64,000 nt of DNA, taken from Capitella teleta (Eukaryota; Annelida; Polychaeta; Capitellidae). Positions 9,769 to 23,700 of the stretch are shown here, piece after piece. Within the stretch, counting starts at the first letter, position 1. The number at the start of each line of letters is the position of its first letter. The notes beneath the pieces were generated by a model. The model was not told where the DNA came from. It did no database searches and worked only from the letters and a program-made list of their open reading frames with translations. Both the position numbers and the translations under genes were made by a program. Location of the stretch: the NCBI GenBank assembly GCA_000328365.1, contig KB296106.1, positions 1,896 through 65,895 on the forward strand. The letters run 5' to 3'.

Positions 9769-12700
9769 TCAGCACGCCATTCGACCAAAGCACTACTCAG
9801 TGTTCATGCGCTCAAACTTATATCAACCGAAATCGATGACTCTGTCCGGCTCGTGCCCAAAAGATAGCAGTAGAATAACTATTTTTTTAATTGTGAGTAC
9901 TGCGCATAACTGCAGTTCTCGAGTACATGCATTAATTGTATGAGGACACGCTGTGAACTATTTTTATGCGTAGTGATATCTGTTGAGTACGGGTTGTTAG
10001 GGAACTTGCGCTTGTGAATAAAACATAATTATTTTGCTAATCTATTGTTATGTTATGCAAGTAAATTTCTTTTTATCGATATGAGTACATGCAGTGACAT
10101 TTTTGAAAACATTGAGAAAACTAATAGACAATGCTTGCTACTTTTGTGTGGATGTAATTGAAATAAAAACGAAACAAAATCCGGTGGTCTGCTAAAGTAC
10201 TTCTGAACGTTATGATCTTTGCGACAGACTCACAGAGAAAAGATGCGGTGAAGTACTAGTAATGCAATAAAAAGAGTAGTAAAAAAGCGGTAATATCTTT
10301 AGAGCTCCGCGTAAGTTCTTGGCGAAGTCCTAGTTTACTTTCTTTTCTCGTGCGAGGAATAAGATGGACCATCTAATCCGTAAACTTGTTAACGCTGAGC
10401 AGCAGTAAACCATAACGTTACCATTTAATAAAATCTGGATTGACGATGATTCATAACGCACCCGATATCTCGGAAACCACGAGCAAAGACATCATAACGC
10501 ACTTTTTATCATCGTCGTTTTGGGTAGAAGCATAGCGCACCTTTCGCGCGCATTCGTAATCTCAACATCGATCGGGATAATGATAATAAATCACCTACAA
10601 TGACCCGCCATTCTTGTCATTCCTTAACTGTATTCAACTCAGTCAACTGAGCGTGCCATAATCTAAGCAGTCGACTTCCGCTCGGATGTTCGATTAATCT
10701 TGATCAGCCAATGATGTGCTTTCAATTAAGTCCCTTTTTATGCATCAGTATTCTGTTATCCTTTGTTTTCTGTGCAATTTGTTAAACGCGGGTCGGATTC
10801 CGCGTCGATCCAAAGCGAAACCCACCGACTTTCCGCTTGTTTTCGTTCATCATTGAACCGATTCGCCCCGAATGTCTCGAATTTCCTCCCCACCAGACCT
10901 CACACGGTCGCTCGCCCCATTTGCTAAACGTGACAGTAACAGATCTGTACGCTGCGACGAATCACGCGACACATGGATCAGCATGCGTGCTTCGGTCACG
11001 GTCATTTGCCGGTGTCAAAAAAACAGATCCGGCTGGGCCCTTGATAGATAGGCGGAGCGTGTTATGGCATCCGAATGTTGTATATGTCCCAATGAATAAA
11101 CAGCCGTGTAAGTAGCCACGCTTGTCTGAACACAAGAACGCACTGTTTTACGACACTGCCTACGGAAGTAATTCCGATACTCTTGATTCAAAATTGTAAT
11201 GAGATTCCAGCAACTTCAAATGCTGACGATGTCATGCTTGGTGTGCCATCAACGTTTGATGCTTAATTATCGCTCATGATCTGTTCGTGTCTCAACCAGC
11301 GGATCGGGTGTTCTCCTTCGGGCCATGGATCAGGATCAGATGTTTCAAAGACAAATTCGCCTGGCCACACAGCGACACCGCACTCAGAGTAAGCCAATGC
11401 GGACTTTTACGACTCCGTCCCTCCCTAACAGAGGTCGTGCAGACGACAAATTGGAGGAGTTATCTTCTGGTCTGCTTTTCCTCCATCGTTGTCGCAGTCT
11501 GTCGAGGATGAAATACTGTGACAGTATCAGAAAAATAAGAACCTGATAAAGACCATTACGACGTGTCTCGAAAGATGCTCTTGAGGCCAAGTGAAGACAT
11601 CGGCTGCGCAGCTTCGAATTGCTCGAGATAATATCAGCCATTAATCTGTATCGTCTTTCAAAGACATCTCCAGCTGATGAGAGTTCCGAGTCGTTTCGGT
11701 CACAGAAGTTCGTGTACTGGAATTGTTTATGTTTTGAAACGAGCCTCGCGAGTTGATATCGAAGTAGCCTACTACTAGTGTAGTCATAATCATCATAATA
11801 ATTACGCCACGTTGAGCCGACAGCATGACTTTATACACGTGTTATCATAATCTGAACACTGAACATGCATGTATTTTGTTCGCATAAACTTCGAATATCT
11901 TTATGCACCGATCGATGAAAATATCACCATTAACTGAGATTTATGGCAACTGTGCCATAAAGAAACTAGATCCGTAAGAACTAGCTTTTGATGGAAAAAG
12001 GGAAGCATGGTTGAGAATATCATGAGGTGATGATCGTTGGTGAAAATTCGCCACAATTCATGTATACATTCATGAGAGCATTTATTTATCATAAAGAACT
12101 TGTTTTTCTTCGTCACAACCTGAACAATGCCCTCTTCCTATTCTTTAGTGAGAGATGTATTCGATAAACAGCACTTGAAGATCTTTTTTCTTCTCATTCG
12201 AATTTGCTACAATAATTCCCCTTCGGTGTCTTTCAGTGTCAGGATAACAGAAGTTGATGCAAACCATGCAAGTGTGTGTTGTATTCGCGACGTGTGTGGA
12301 TATATACTTACACTGTAAACGAAAGTTCGTTATGCGTAAAAACTCCCTCATAAAAACGCTCGTAATTAAAGCCTCTACGTACCCTCCCGCAATATGTTGT
12401 ACCACTTTTATCAAAGAGGATCGCACGGACAGGTCGTCAGTACTTGTTACACCTGCCTGCGCGTTAAATCTGTTTATCTTCGCTCATCAATTTCTCGCTT
12501 TCCCCTGAGGAATCATCCCCTCACTCGCACATCAAAGAGTTGGAGTAATTCGCCTAACATCATCGTGTTTATCCCGTGTCTAAGCTAGCAGAACACTTCG
12601 TATAATCAACATTGATCCCGATTTCCCTTTTCGCCTCCGAACTACTTTTCAACTGTGGTTTACCATAGTGTTAAAAATGGAATTCAGTAACATAAATAAA

Positions 12701-12800
12701 TATTTGCATGTTTTGACGATGATACAAAAACGAGTAAAATAATTGTCTTACCACCTGTGTGCCACCCCTGCATCATAAAAGCATTTACTCGGTGACGCAA
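9769..12800. other. Intergenic region, first part of the gene desert
   Basis: No coding region can be supported. The open frames are short and overlap on both strands. One spaced repeat of the word cataacg occurs at 10411-10538. The rest is mixed sequence of about 40% GC with no obvious mobile element. Confidence 0.4.
10411..10538 (+). repeat. Decayed tandem repeat with a period of about 41 bases
   Basis: The words cataacgt (10411), cataacgc (10452), cataacgc (10493) and catagcgc (10531) recur at steps of 41, 41 and 38 bases. The DNA between them is not clearly conserved. An old minisatellite or a phased set of protein sites would both fit. Confidence 0.35.
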
Positions 12801-15800
12801 CTCTGATGTCATCTTTGAGGCATTAAAATTGTGTTTTTACTTCTTTTACGAGAGAAAAACACGACTAATGTCTTCTTTCTTTACAAATTGAGTGAATCTT
12901 TCACCCAAAAGGACGGATTTAGTGGCAAGATGCCGCAAAAAAAAAAAAAATGCCCACGTGCGACTGTGGAGTCTATGCTTACGCAACAGAGTGTAGACGC
13001 CGGCGAAAAAGCGCCCCTTCTTTTCACGTGGGCTCATCATCCAGGCCTGGTGCTGCGTCGACAGTCATTTCGACGGTGTTTTTAAATCGGATCATCAAGC
13101 TGAATGAGAAGACAGCGTGAAAGAAGGCGGCCACTAAATGCTTTATTGCTTTTGGTCGCAACAATGAGATCGCCCCTGGCTTATCTCTTGTGGAGATCCG
13201 CGTTCTCAGGCATATTGGTCAATTGAATGATTCATTGAATCAATAACTCACTTGTGCATATAGAGAGTTATAAGGAATACTATCACGCCATATTCTTCCA
13301 TGATTGTATGTCTGCAAGTTCTATATATATATATATACTAGTGAGACAATGCTCTGCCCCCTTCGCACTGGATCAGTGATCATCTGTCCAGGTGTATACC
13401 TGGCAGCACCGTGTAATCATCGCATTGTGAGCGTCCTCCCACTCCTCCCACGTTAAGCGCCGTTTGATGACAAGAAAGAGAATAATTGCGGCAAGAATCT
13501 CGCTGTTGGCCTCCAATGGAACAGCGACACTTTGTGCGTCCGTCTTCAAAGGCGAGCTGTGTTGGTGCAAACCGAGTTGATATAGTTATGTAATACAATG
13601 CGATTTTTTTTTTTTTTTTTTTATCCTTGAGAACACAGCACCGCACGGGATGGATTACATGCAAACGAAAAGATGCAAATGGAAGAACGTGTTTGCTTGA
13701 TTGCGTCATGCAATGACCGGCATGTGACAGATGCAGGCAGGCTACGAATTAGTCAAAGAGGGAAGAAAACGCAAACATTGAGCTAAGTCAACAGAAATCT
13801 TGAAAATCCGAACGGTTCTAAAAAGAGAGACGCTCTAGATGAAAGGGAAGATACCGCCTGGAAGACCCGTACACTCGCAGACCATTTGGCATGCCTCAAG
13901 CAAGCTCTTGAGCAAATTGTCAGAGAATTGTCAGTAATGAAATGGCGTGATGTTCTTTTTGGGGCGAGGCAGCGCAAGGGCTTCTCCGGGAGAGAGCTCT
14001 CGGCATTCGGGAGAAGCCTTTTTGCGGCGGACAATCAAAACGCAATAATGAAAAATGTCTCAGTCAGTTATCTGTGAGCGGCGCTGCGAGTTCTGATGGG
14101 CCCCGGGGGGGCATTAATGAAAGAACAGCGATTCGAGTAGCGCACTTCTTGGGCATCCATCAGGGATCGTTAATTGAATGAAATTAGAGCAATCAAAAGG
14201 CAGAGCGCGATGAACGATTGCAGATAACGAATGACACGCTGCTTTCCCCGCGCAATGCGCAGTCACACGCCGAACCAATGATCTCGCAATTGTCTCCGAA
14301 CTGTGATGGATCTACGCGCGGGGGTGGCGAACAGCGCTGCGGGGGGCTGTCTCATTCCAGCAACGGCCGACTGAATGCCCGACAAGAGTGAGCAGTGCAT
14401 ATGGAGCACGGATTTATAAAGCTCTGCAATTAAATCTGCAAGCATTTATATGCCGTGATTTGTATAGACTATGATAATTATAATATTATGCGATCTATGA
14501 GAGTTATTAATTATTTAACTTCAACTATGAGACTTGGTTATTATTTCTGAGTTTTACTGCTATATAAATGAGATACGCGTATGTAGTGTATATATATTCT
14601 ATATACATGTTTTAAACTAAACTTTCTAAAGTGTTTGTTGGAAAATGAAATTGCTTTTTCCAGGTTTTACCTTCCAAGGTTAATCATGTTGTTAGGTTCT
14701 CCAAGGCTAATATTCTCACTAACAAAATATTTTTCCCATAGGTATACTCGCTCTGAATTTATGCAAAGTGAGTATGATGTACTGCTCATGTATTGTTCAT
14801 TTAATAATTGTTTTCTTCATAAATAAAAGCCAAACTAATTCGTCTGTGATTGCATGTAATCAGATGCAACGAAGAGCGACGTCTAAACACGGTCTCTGTT
14901 TCAGCTGTCCCATGCAGACAGTGCCACGCAGCCCGGTACCTCACGATAGCGGACGACAGGGAGTAAACAGCGCTAACGAAGACCATCGATCGCTTGCACG
15001 CTGCCGAGATTTGGCGAGATAATTCGCGATCATCTCTGGCGGATTCCCAAAGTGACTATTCCAGCCATCAATCATCGCAAAGCACCAAAACCGTGCGTTT
15101 TGTTTTCACACGGCATCTCATGCATTATTCATGAGCATACGCAAACAGCACTGCGCATGCTCGGTGGGCATGATGGATTGTCAGCACGGTTCCTCTTTTT
15201 ATTGGCCTCAGCCGATGCCATCCGTCAGAGTTGCTGATTGGTATTCGTCTGGCAAATGGTGTTCAGCCAAGCGAGGATTGTCCTATCTAATCTCTGCCTG
15301 GTAAAAGAAAGCTTTTTATGGCGGATGGCACGAAATTGCAAAGGCAGCGGCCGGAGATCAATGAACCCTGGCCATCAATTGGCGGAGTGCATCGCTGCGT
15401 CGCTTTCCCAGAACTCGAGGGCTCACATTAAACACCACTCTCATTTGCATACGCCTCAAATATAGCAATGGGATTAATTACTCTTATTAATTAACTTTCT
15501 TCTGGCTGTTTGAGAGAAGAAGCTTTTCAGCACCCTCGCGGAGGAATCCAAGCTAAGAGTGACGGGCTCCTTAGCAAGGGCGCCAGTCGACGGGAAAATC
15601 GCGCCTCTTCATCGGGCGTCAATTCTATCAGCGCTCTTTTCCACCAAGTTAATCCCACGGATCGGCGTTGAAATCTTTATGAGCTTCGTAATCGCTGTCA
15701 TTGTCCCCAATTCAAAGGTCTCGATCCTGCGGGATGCAATATGGTAAGCGAGCACTGATAGAAACCAATGACAAGTGAAGAGAAATGATGATATTATCGC

Positions 15801-18800
15801 CCGGCAACACACCCGCGCCCGCGGATCGTATCCATGCAGTGGCTAATGTCCCTTTCGGCTTCCCCCTGACACCCTGACATCCTTTCTGGGAATTTAAGGA
15901 GAATCTGCAGAGAGGGAAAGCGATGGATGGGAAAGCGATGGGACACAGGTGTCCTCGCTCCGATCATGCGCACACTGCCAATGAAGCCATTGATGCTCAA
16001 GGTCACAAGGAGGTCAGCGGAGAGATATTGCGCATGGAGAGTGTTTTTTTGTTTTTTTTTTGGTTTTTGGTTTTTTTTTTTGTAATTGGTAGCATCCATA
16101 ACTGATTCATTTATTGAGAAATTATGTTTTGCAAATTACATTGGCTGTTTCTCATCATTTTTACCCGATGCCGTCTTTGAAATTTGTGCAAATTAAATTT
16201 GTGTGAAAAAATATAATACCGAAATGATTTACGAGTATGTCGCTTATTTAATTCATCATTTTTTGTTAATTATTGACTACATTTGTACCTAGTGTGTACA
16301 TTTCTCTCTAATTTTATTTCAAATTTATGTTATAAGAGTTCTCCCAACACTTCCCCTTATAACAACGCTGTCCACGCCATACCCCAATCACATTACGCAT
16401 CAAGACACATTCATTGTGAAAGTTTTAAAATTTCACATGCATGCAGCATTTATGAAACCGGAAAGCACTTGTCTCGGTTGAATGGCTGCCGGGAAAAGAG
16501 GATGTATAGATCTTGAGACCACTTTTGTCAGGAGGCTGTGAGAATGGAGAGAACACCATGAAAGGAGCTGGAGTCATCAGCTGTGTCGGGCATAAGCATG
16601 AAAATCCAGCAATAAAAGATTATCACCTCTTGCACGCACAAGCGACATGTCAGTTGTCAAGGAGGAGGGCCAGGTAAGCTCATATCATGGCTTTAGCCCC
16701 TCCCTCTTCAACTTAATGCCGATTCAGCGATGGCACGAACCCGAGATATACTGAGGAGGGGGGTGGGTGGTGTTATGGGAGTGTTACCAGGACTGATGCC
16801 TCTACGGGTGAATGCATGACATGCACTGTGCACCGCCCTTTGCTCTGCACGAGCAGATTTTTGTCGGAGAAAGAATGCTTTTTAATGGCCCGCTGAGTGA
16901 GAGGATCCCTGCATGGTTGACAGATAAGACATCGCGGGTTTGTTTTCACGCAGATCAAGTGTTGTTCCGTTATCTGGTCGGCAACACGAGGCAGAGAGGT
17001 CGGTTGACAGGAACATCTCCGTTAGACATTGTGTTTATAAGCACTTCTGAGACACCTGCAGGCTTCGTTGATCCAGCACAGCTGCCGCCGCCGTGAAGAT
17101 CCATACATTCCTTAAACCTCAATTATATACCACGGCACTTCTGTGCATTCACATAACACTTTCATAAATCACACAGACTCTTCAGAAAATCATGGGTGGA
17201 ATTTTACATTCTATGTACAATTATTAAATGCATAGATGAGTTTCATATATTATCATATAGGCATCCGTGCTTTTCCTGCAGCGAAATAATCTTCCATGCA
17301 CTTAGCCTTTGCTGCTTTCCATGTGATGACCCGAACGAAAGACGCAGGATGCGCAAGTGAGACACATCACCGTCAAGTGCTTGCAAGAGAAAAAAAAAAA
17401 GAGACCCGTCTTCTTTGTTTGTTGTGAACCGTTGGTGCCATGCAGAGAAGTCTTCTGTCACTTTCGAATGTTCTCGATGCTCCACAGATGATTCGTTTAT
17501 CAGTGCTAACAACGATCGGTCTTTCTCTATTGATAAACTTGTGCACCATTTCTTTTCCTTCAGGGGAAAACCCAGAATGCACCGGGTGGTCTCTCGTTTT
17601 TAGCCGAACCCAAAATATCCTGCCCTGGATCTGGTCATTATCTACATCAAACAATGCACGGGTATATCTTAGATATATCCTGCTCAGTATATATTATATA
17701 CTTGGAGTTTGGTGAGGAATACAACCCCATGATCCCTGCGATTGTTGAATGGCACTCGATCAGCGATTTCAAGCGATGGGTAGCTTTATGGACGGTTTCC
17801 AGATCAACTCATTTGATACCATTTATACGTACAAGAACCACGTCACAAAATAAAGAGAATACTATTTATTATGTTTGGTCCGTATAGGCACACACGCATT
17901 TATGTTGTGACCATTTGGGGTAGAGTTGGCAAATAATTAATTTACGACAAACGGTTAGCGTTATACAGTTGCAACCTACGCAGTATGTAGTATAGGCCTA
18001 TGTGGTATCTAATGAACATTCTGGTAACTCTTCCATCACATTGTATAAGTGTTAATTGAGGAACCAGGGCAATGGAATATGGAATTACACTGGATAACTT
18101 GCATGAGGTCACATAAAAAGAAATTCTGTTTCAATTACTTCTAGAAATAGAAATACTTAAGGCTAATATGACTGAACTTTAAGCAGAAAACGCTAATGTG
18201 CTGCAAATATCAAGTAACGGACAAATTAAAACATTCGTATTATCACACCTTTTTATCTTGGCAAAAAAAGTTGAAGATAGTCACAGAATACTAGGGAATA
18301 TGGAAACACGCCTCGTCGCATATATTAGTGCCTCTAAGTGATAATTAAAAAGAATAATTATAGGAATAATTACATGACACATTATTTTGATTAAATATAC
18401 ATTCATGGAAGTTCAAACAAGCTCATCCGTGCATATGCTGCACCTATGCGTACAAATCTTCTGATTAAAGCAATTCTGTCTGAATCAGGCAAGGTGCTTT
18501 AAATTGCCGAATTCCCATACTGTCCGTAAATGGTTGAATTTAATGCCTTATAATGCATGTTTAACCTATTGCATACTGTGTGTGTGGTCAATACTAAATG
18601 TACAAGCGCTTCTGTTGGAGACAACAGCTAAGGCGACAAAGGAGGGAAGCACCCAATAACATAAGCTAATCTAATCTGTGCCACAACATATTATCGCCTA
18701 CTTAGTTATTTTATCTGCCTAATATCGCCCACCGAACACTACTTCGATGCGGTTATCACAGCAAATGAGCGATGCCGGGGAGGACACCTCACCGACGAAC

Positions 18801-20690
18801 GGACGCGCTGGCAAAATATCGCTGATAAGACCACGTGGTCGTGATTGATGACGAGCTCACCTGTTACCTCTTGCTGAGTACTCGATAAACGCTCGTCTAA
18901 TTTGCACGTCATTAGTCTCTAAATTAGACCACCGGATTCCTCAACTGTTTCTGCCTACTAGCCTGTAAAACGGTTGAAATAAAACAAGAAGACAACTTTT
19001 GATTCAATCATAGTTACTCAATGTCTGTCATGCTTGGAAGCATGGTCTGATAATTATAACCCACGGTGAAATCGAGAAAGAAAATCTAAAGTTATAAGAG
19101 AAGTTTGTTTTTTTGGTTTTTCAGTTTTGTCCCACCCAACTGTCATGAGATGATGAAAATATCAGAGGTTTTCGGTGCAAAGCTTGACATCTTTTGGCGG
19201 ATCAGCGGTCTGACACAGAGACAACAAAATTCTGACAGATCTTGTCAGTGTCATTGATGTACGAGTTGTCTTCAGAACTGTTCCGTAAACCCTGACTCTA
19301 AGGTCTCGCAAATGATGTTAGCAGGCGCCGAACACAAAGACCAGGCTGTATCCAAGAAAATCGTCTCTGATGGGGAAAGCAGCTTCTTCATCTTCTTCTT
19401 CTTCTTCTTCGGTCTCGAAGAAAACGTGACTGAAACTGTCACAAATATACACGCCTTGACCCCGATTCACTCTACACTTTGGTGATTGACAGATGAAAAT
19501 TGAAATGTCAATGTCATATCAATGCTGTGTTCAAGTACTTATGTTTATCTAGTAATCAATACAGACCCAAGGAATTCCTGCTTCTTCGCCACGTAGTTTG
19601 ATTGTTGACGATCCGCCTTCTGCAAGATGCCTTCCCGTACACCCATCCCTCAATTCCCTGGCTTATGGAACCGTGACCCCATATTTGCAATGCTTTTAAC
19701 TCCTTCATATAGCGTTTCATTTCGACAGTGCTTCGGATGCAGACTGTCCATTGCGGCAGGAGATAAGCAACAGCGATCCGCGTGTGATTTGTCAGCTCTT
19801 CCTTCGGCGAGATTGCTGGCCAAATATCGCAATGACACATCGTCAATGTTTGGTTCGGATGACATAATAACACCGTCAACGTTCCTCCGATCCAATATGG
19901 CGGCCTCCATCAAACGCGCTTCCGGTAATGATCTTAGACAACCGATCTGTCGATCTTGCTTGGCAGATCTTCGATCGGCCAATTCGAATAGAGGCTTGGA
20001 GTCAACACACAGAATAAGCGGCAATTCAACGGCTTAATGGCTGACATCCTGCACTCTAATCAGTGTAAGTCATACAGGGATATCCTGGCCATTAAATCTG
20101 GTCAAATATGTCCAAATATACACACATAATACGCAACCAACAAAAACGTTAATGACCAACTCCCAGAGGAGAAATGCAGCGCGTGTCAGACCGCCATCGA
20201 TGCCAGCGCCAGCCAAGCGAATCGTGCAGAAGCAATGACGCGCAACGAAGCGCTTGTCAACGTAAAACGCCTTGGTTGAGATTCCTGCATGATCATCATA
20301 CTCCCTCTCTCTGTACGTGCGGCGCAATTATCAATTAACGAATGTGCCGGAGACAACAATAGCAGCTGCGGCGATGGCTTTGTGATCAGAGTTTTACACC
20401 TGCCCGTTTGATCAAAAGAGCAGGGCGGCAACGTGAGTTGTCCCCCTTGCACGAGTGCAAATAAGAGAGCGTGCAGTGCTCGCTGTGATTCATGCTTTAA
20501 TGACAGGGAACTTATGGCATCTTTCATTGTTTTATCCATCCAGCGTTGACAGCGAAAGTGGCGCCAATTCTGAGAGTCTTTGATTTAGCGCTATCTTTCC
20601 CATGGCCTTAATTGCACTGAGTGATGAGTCACTCACCCTTTCGCATAAGAGGCCGGGCACTCCACTCGTAAGAAGGGCCTGATGTCCTCC
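12801..20690. other. Intergenic region, second part of the gene desert
   Basis: No gene is supported. It contains simple repeats: (AT)n at 13321-13337, a T run at 13605-13622, T-rich text at 16044-16081 and (TTC)n at 19383-19410. Blocks of higher GC with little simple sequence (about 13.8-14.4, 15.0-16.0 and 19.6-20.6 kb) alternate with AT-rich DNA, as is common where noncoding elements are conserved. Conservation itself cannot be judged here. Confidence 0.35.
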
Positions 20691-20694
20691 GCTG

Positions 20695-20770
20695 AGGGGG
20701 GCGCAGCGGTAGCTCTAAGTGTACGTTACATAGATACAACGCAGGGGTCAATTCCTGTGCATGACCAGTG
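20695..20770 (+). repeat. tRNA-like SINE fragment (candidate)
   Basis: An A-box-like stretch (gcagcggtagctctaagtg) is followed 30-40 bases later by a B-box-like ggggtcaattcc at 20742-20753. The spacing suits a tRNA-derived SINE head. No cloverleaf or target-site duplication was confirmed. Confidence 0.3.
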
Positions 20771-23700
20771 CATTGTTGGATTTCGGTGGCGGATGGGACG
20801 GTGTGGTTCGTGTGGACAGGTTAATCCTCCGAGTATTACGATGTGGAACACCCGACCAACACTTCATAAAGATGACGGTCGAATGCAGCGATATTTGCAT
20901 GCCCTGTCAGTCGGCAATATGCTCGCCATAGATTACCCAGCAGTGATGTGACGGAGCATAAGCACCCCCTCCCCCCGCGATCCATCAGCCTTCTTCGCCT
21001 AATTGCGCCCTCTGCTGGTGCGCTGTCAACTACCCCAATCCTCCCAAGACGTGGTGCTTGCCGTTAGGGAGGGTCCAGTTGACCCTGAAGGTCATAGGTC
21101 ACGGGTCAATCAGGCTCATTGGGGTAATCCTGCGAACCCTCGGGTGGACTGGGCCATCCGTCAGCAATGTTCAAAGAGCGTGCGAAGTGCGGTGTAGCTC
21201 TCACTCGCCATGATGAAGTGTCAATATCATTCATAGATGCAGGGCTTTAAAGCAGACTCTTAAATAATCCGGCGTCAGCAATCGGACGCTCACATTTGGC
21301 CCCTAAGGCCCACCAACAGCAGGCGGGCGACAACCTCTCATAACCGGCCCTGTCCAAGATGCCACTAAACCAAAAATCCTGAGAGACGCATCGAATCAGA
21401 AAGGCATGAAGCCGAAGGCGGGGGGCACAAAGCCGAGGTGCGGCCTTTTATGGATATGAAAGAATTAGGCAGGATTTAAGGCTTAATAAATGTTTAATGA
21501 CGGTGCCGCAAAACAGGCTTAGGCTGCCATGTATGGTCATAAGGGCGAAGATTAACTACGGAATTGGGTAAAAGAATGAAAAGAATCGAAAAGAGTTAAA
21601 TGACTTATGAGAGCAAAGGGACCAATGTAAAGGTGGGGAAGATATAATTATATGGCTCATGATGAAGGAGAGGGAAAAGGGTAAGGAGAAGAGGGAAATA
21701 CGGAAAGGCGTAAAGAGGTGATATGTAACAAACTTCGGACCAAGAAGTTGAGAAGTTGGACCCCGGGCGGACGCTGAGCTGATTCCATTTCCGAATTTGC
21801 TGAGACCTTCCGTGATCTCCAAGAATCGGCACTATTTTCTCATGCAGGTAAGTCAAACACCTTGCAGGTGTTCGCTAGCCTCTAATTACGAGCACCGACA
21901 GCGGAAACTGGAAGCAATCATTTGCTACGCACGGAACAGGTTGATTTCCACCATCAAAAAGTCAATCACGGTGATAAAAGCAATGCTTAATGAATTATGC
22001 AACTTTAATCGGTGTCAATTTCATTTATTCCCACAAAGAGTAAGGCCAACATGGATCGCGTGTATTGAACCAATTGTGTTTGCGTTGATGTGGAAATCAC
22101 AGATTCAGCCCCGAAGATTGCATGCATGCCGACGGATCACAGCATAGCACCATTTCCTGATCAGAGCTGGCAGCCATTAGCATGCGAATGCTTAATCTGA
22201 TGTTTTAGTAATACGGGCAACACAAGACAAACTTCATTAACATGGCACTGACAGCTTTGTCGTTCAGTGAGCTTCATTAACTGACGAGAACCGCTTCATA
22301 TTGTGCGCCACCTGGTCCACGCACCTCGCCACAATGCGATGCCTCCTCGTCCTCCCAGCTAAGATGGCCGCCAACCGGAAATGATGTCAAGACGGTCGCT
22401 TTTGTCTGACGCGGAGACCACATGTTCATGAGGGCCCAACCCGGCGCTACTTTTTCCCATGTCTTTGAGAATTCAGCAAGAATTAATGTCTGTTACGGGG
22501 GACAGGTGTGCGCGCGCACCTAATTCACGGAGATTGTCACAAATAAACCTCAACGAGATAATCTTGTAAAGATGAAAGACGCAATTCTCTCTTTTTCTTT
22601 TCTTTTCTTTTAAAATGAAAATACCCAAGAAACTGCTGACAATAGCTTTTGACGAAGTTTTCATTAATCTCTTCAGTCCGTTTTCTTCGTTGATACCTCG
22701 CAAAATTCTGTGTGATACCAGGGGTATATTGAACTTGACTATTATTACCTATTGCACGGGTGAGACGTATCGAGAGGGCTCAAGTCGAGCTTGGGGTGTT
22801 TACATAGGCACTGTACATTTATATCACATTAAATATCACCAGGCGGTATTATAATATGTTTATCACCAGATTGGCTTCATATTTATTAGGTTTGAATTTT
22901 ACCTTGCACGTATAATACCAGTATTTCATTGTACATTCCTATAATTGAATTACACTATACATGGACACATGATGTATAGATTAAATGTGTTTAGTCGTCT
23001 GCGCTTATTCTAACCGTATACGTACAAAGTAGCAAATGTAAAACGCCCGGCATCATATTACGTAAAGGTTAGTATCTCGCACTGTGCTAATTGGCTATGG
23101 ATACATCGTAATCCCGGATGACGACACTTGCACGGAGAGCTCAATTATTTTGAAATTAATTAATTTCAACCTGGATAATTGAATATCGACCACATGCCAA
23201 TTTCGTCAGCATCTATAAGTTACGCGGAAGATGTGACAGCACCCAACAAAATGCAACAAAATTCAACAAAATTCAACAAAATGCACGCGGTGAACGTCCA
23301 TATATTATTTGTAAGCATCCCTTAAATGATCGCGAAACAAACGCCCATCGAAGGTTCAACTACCCCAATCATAATCCACAGCCATGGGGAATGGACAACG
23401 AAAAAGGGCGCCACATCTCTGCCCTCTTTAGCTCTATGAATCAACCTTCAGCTGAAATCAAAGTAAAAAGCACACAAAAGAGAAGACCGCATTGATTGCA
23501 TTTATTAAATAGAACCTCGATTACCTCCCTTTTATAGCACAGCGTGACACTTCCGACTTCATCGACCATTTTTCATATTTATCCCTGACCATCAGTATGG
23601 TAATGCGTTTCTGATGCAGTCTCGTGCTTGACCCTTTCCAGCGTGTCCCCCTCTGCCTGTCAGGTGTGGCACTCGAAGCATGCAGCCATCTATGACATCT

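Noticed and set aside
19627-20037. Overlapping open frames of 136 and 124 codons on both strands
   Set aside because: No family match that holds up, no splice context, and both strands are equally open. Some RNase H-like wording on the minus strand was too weak to call.
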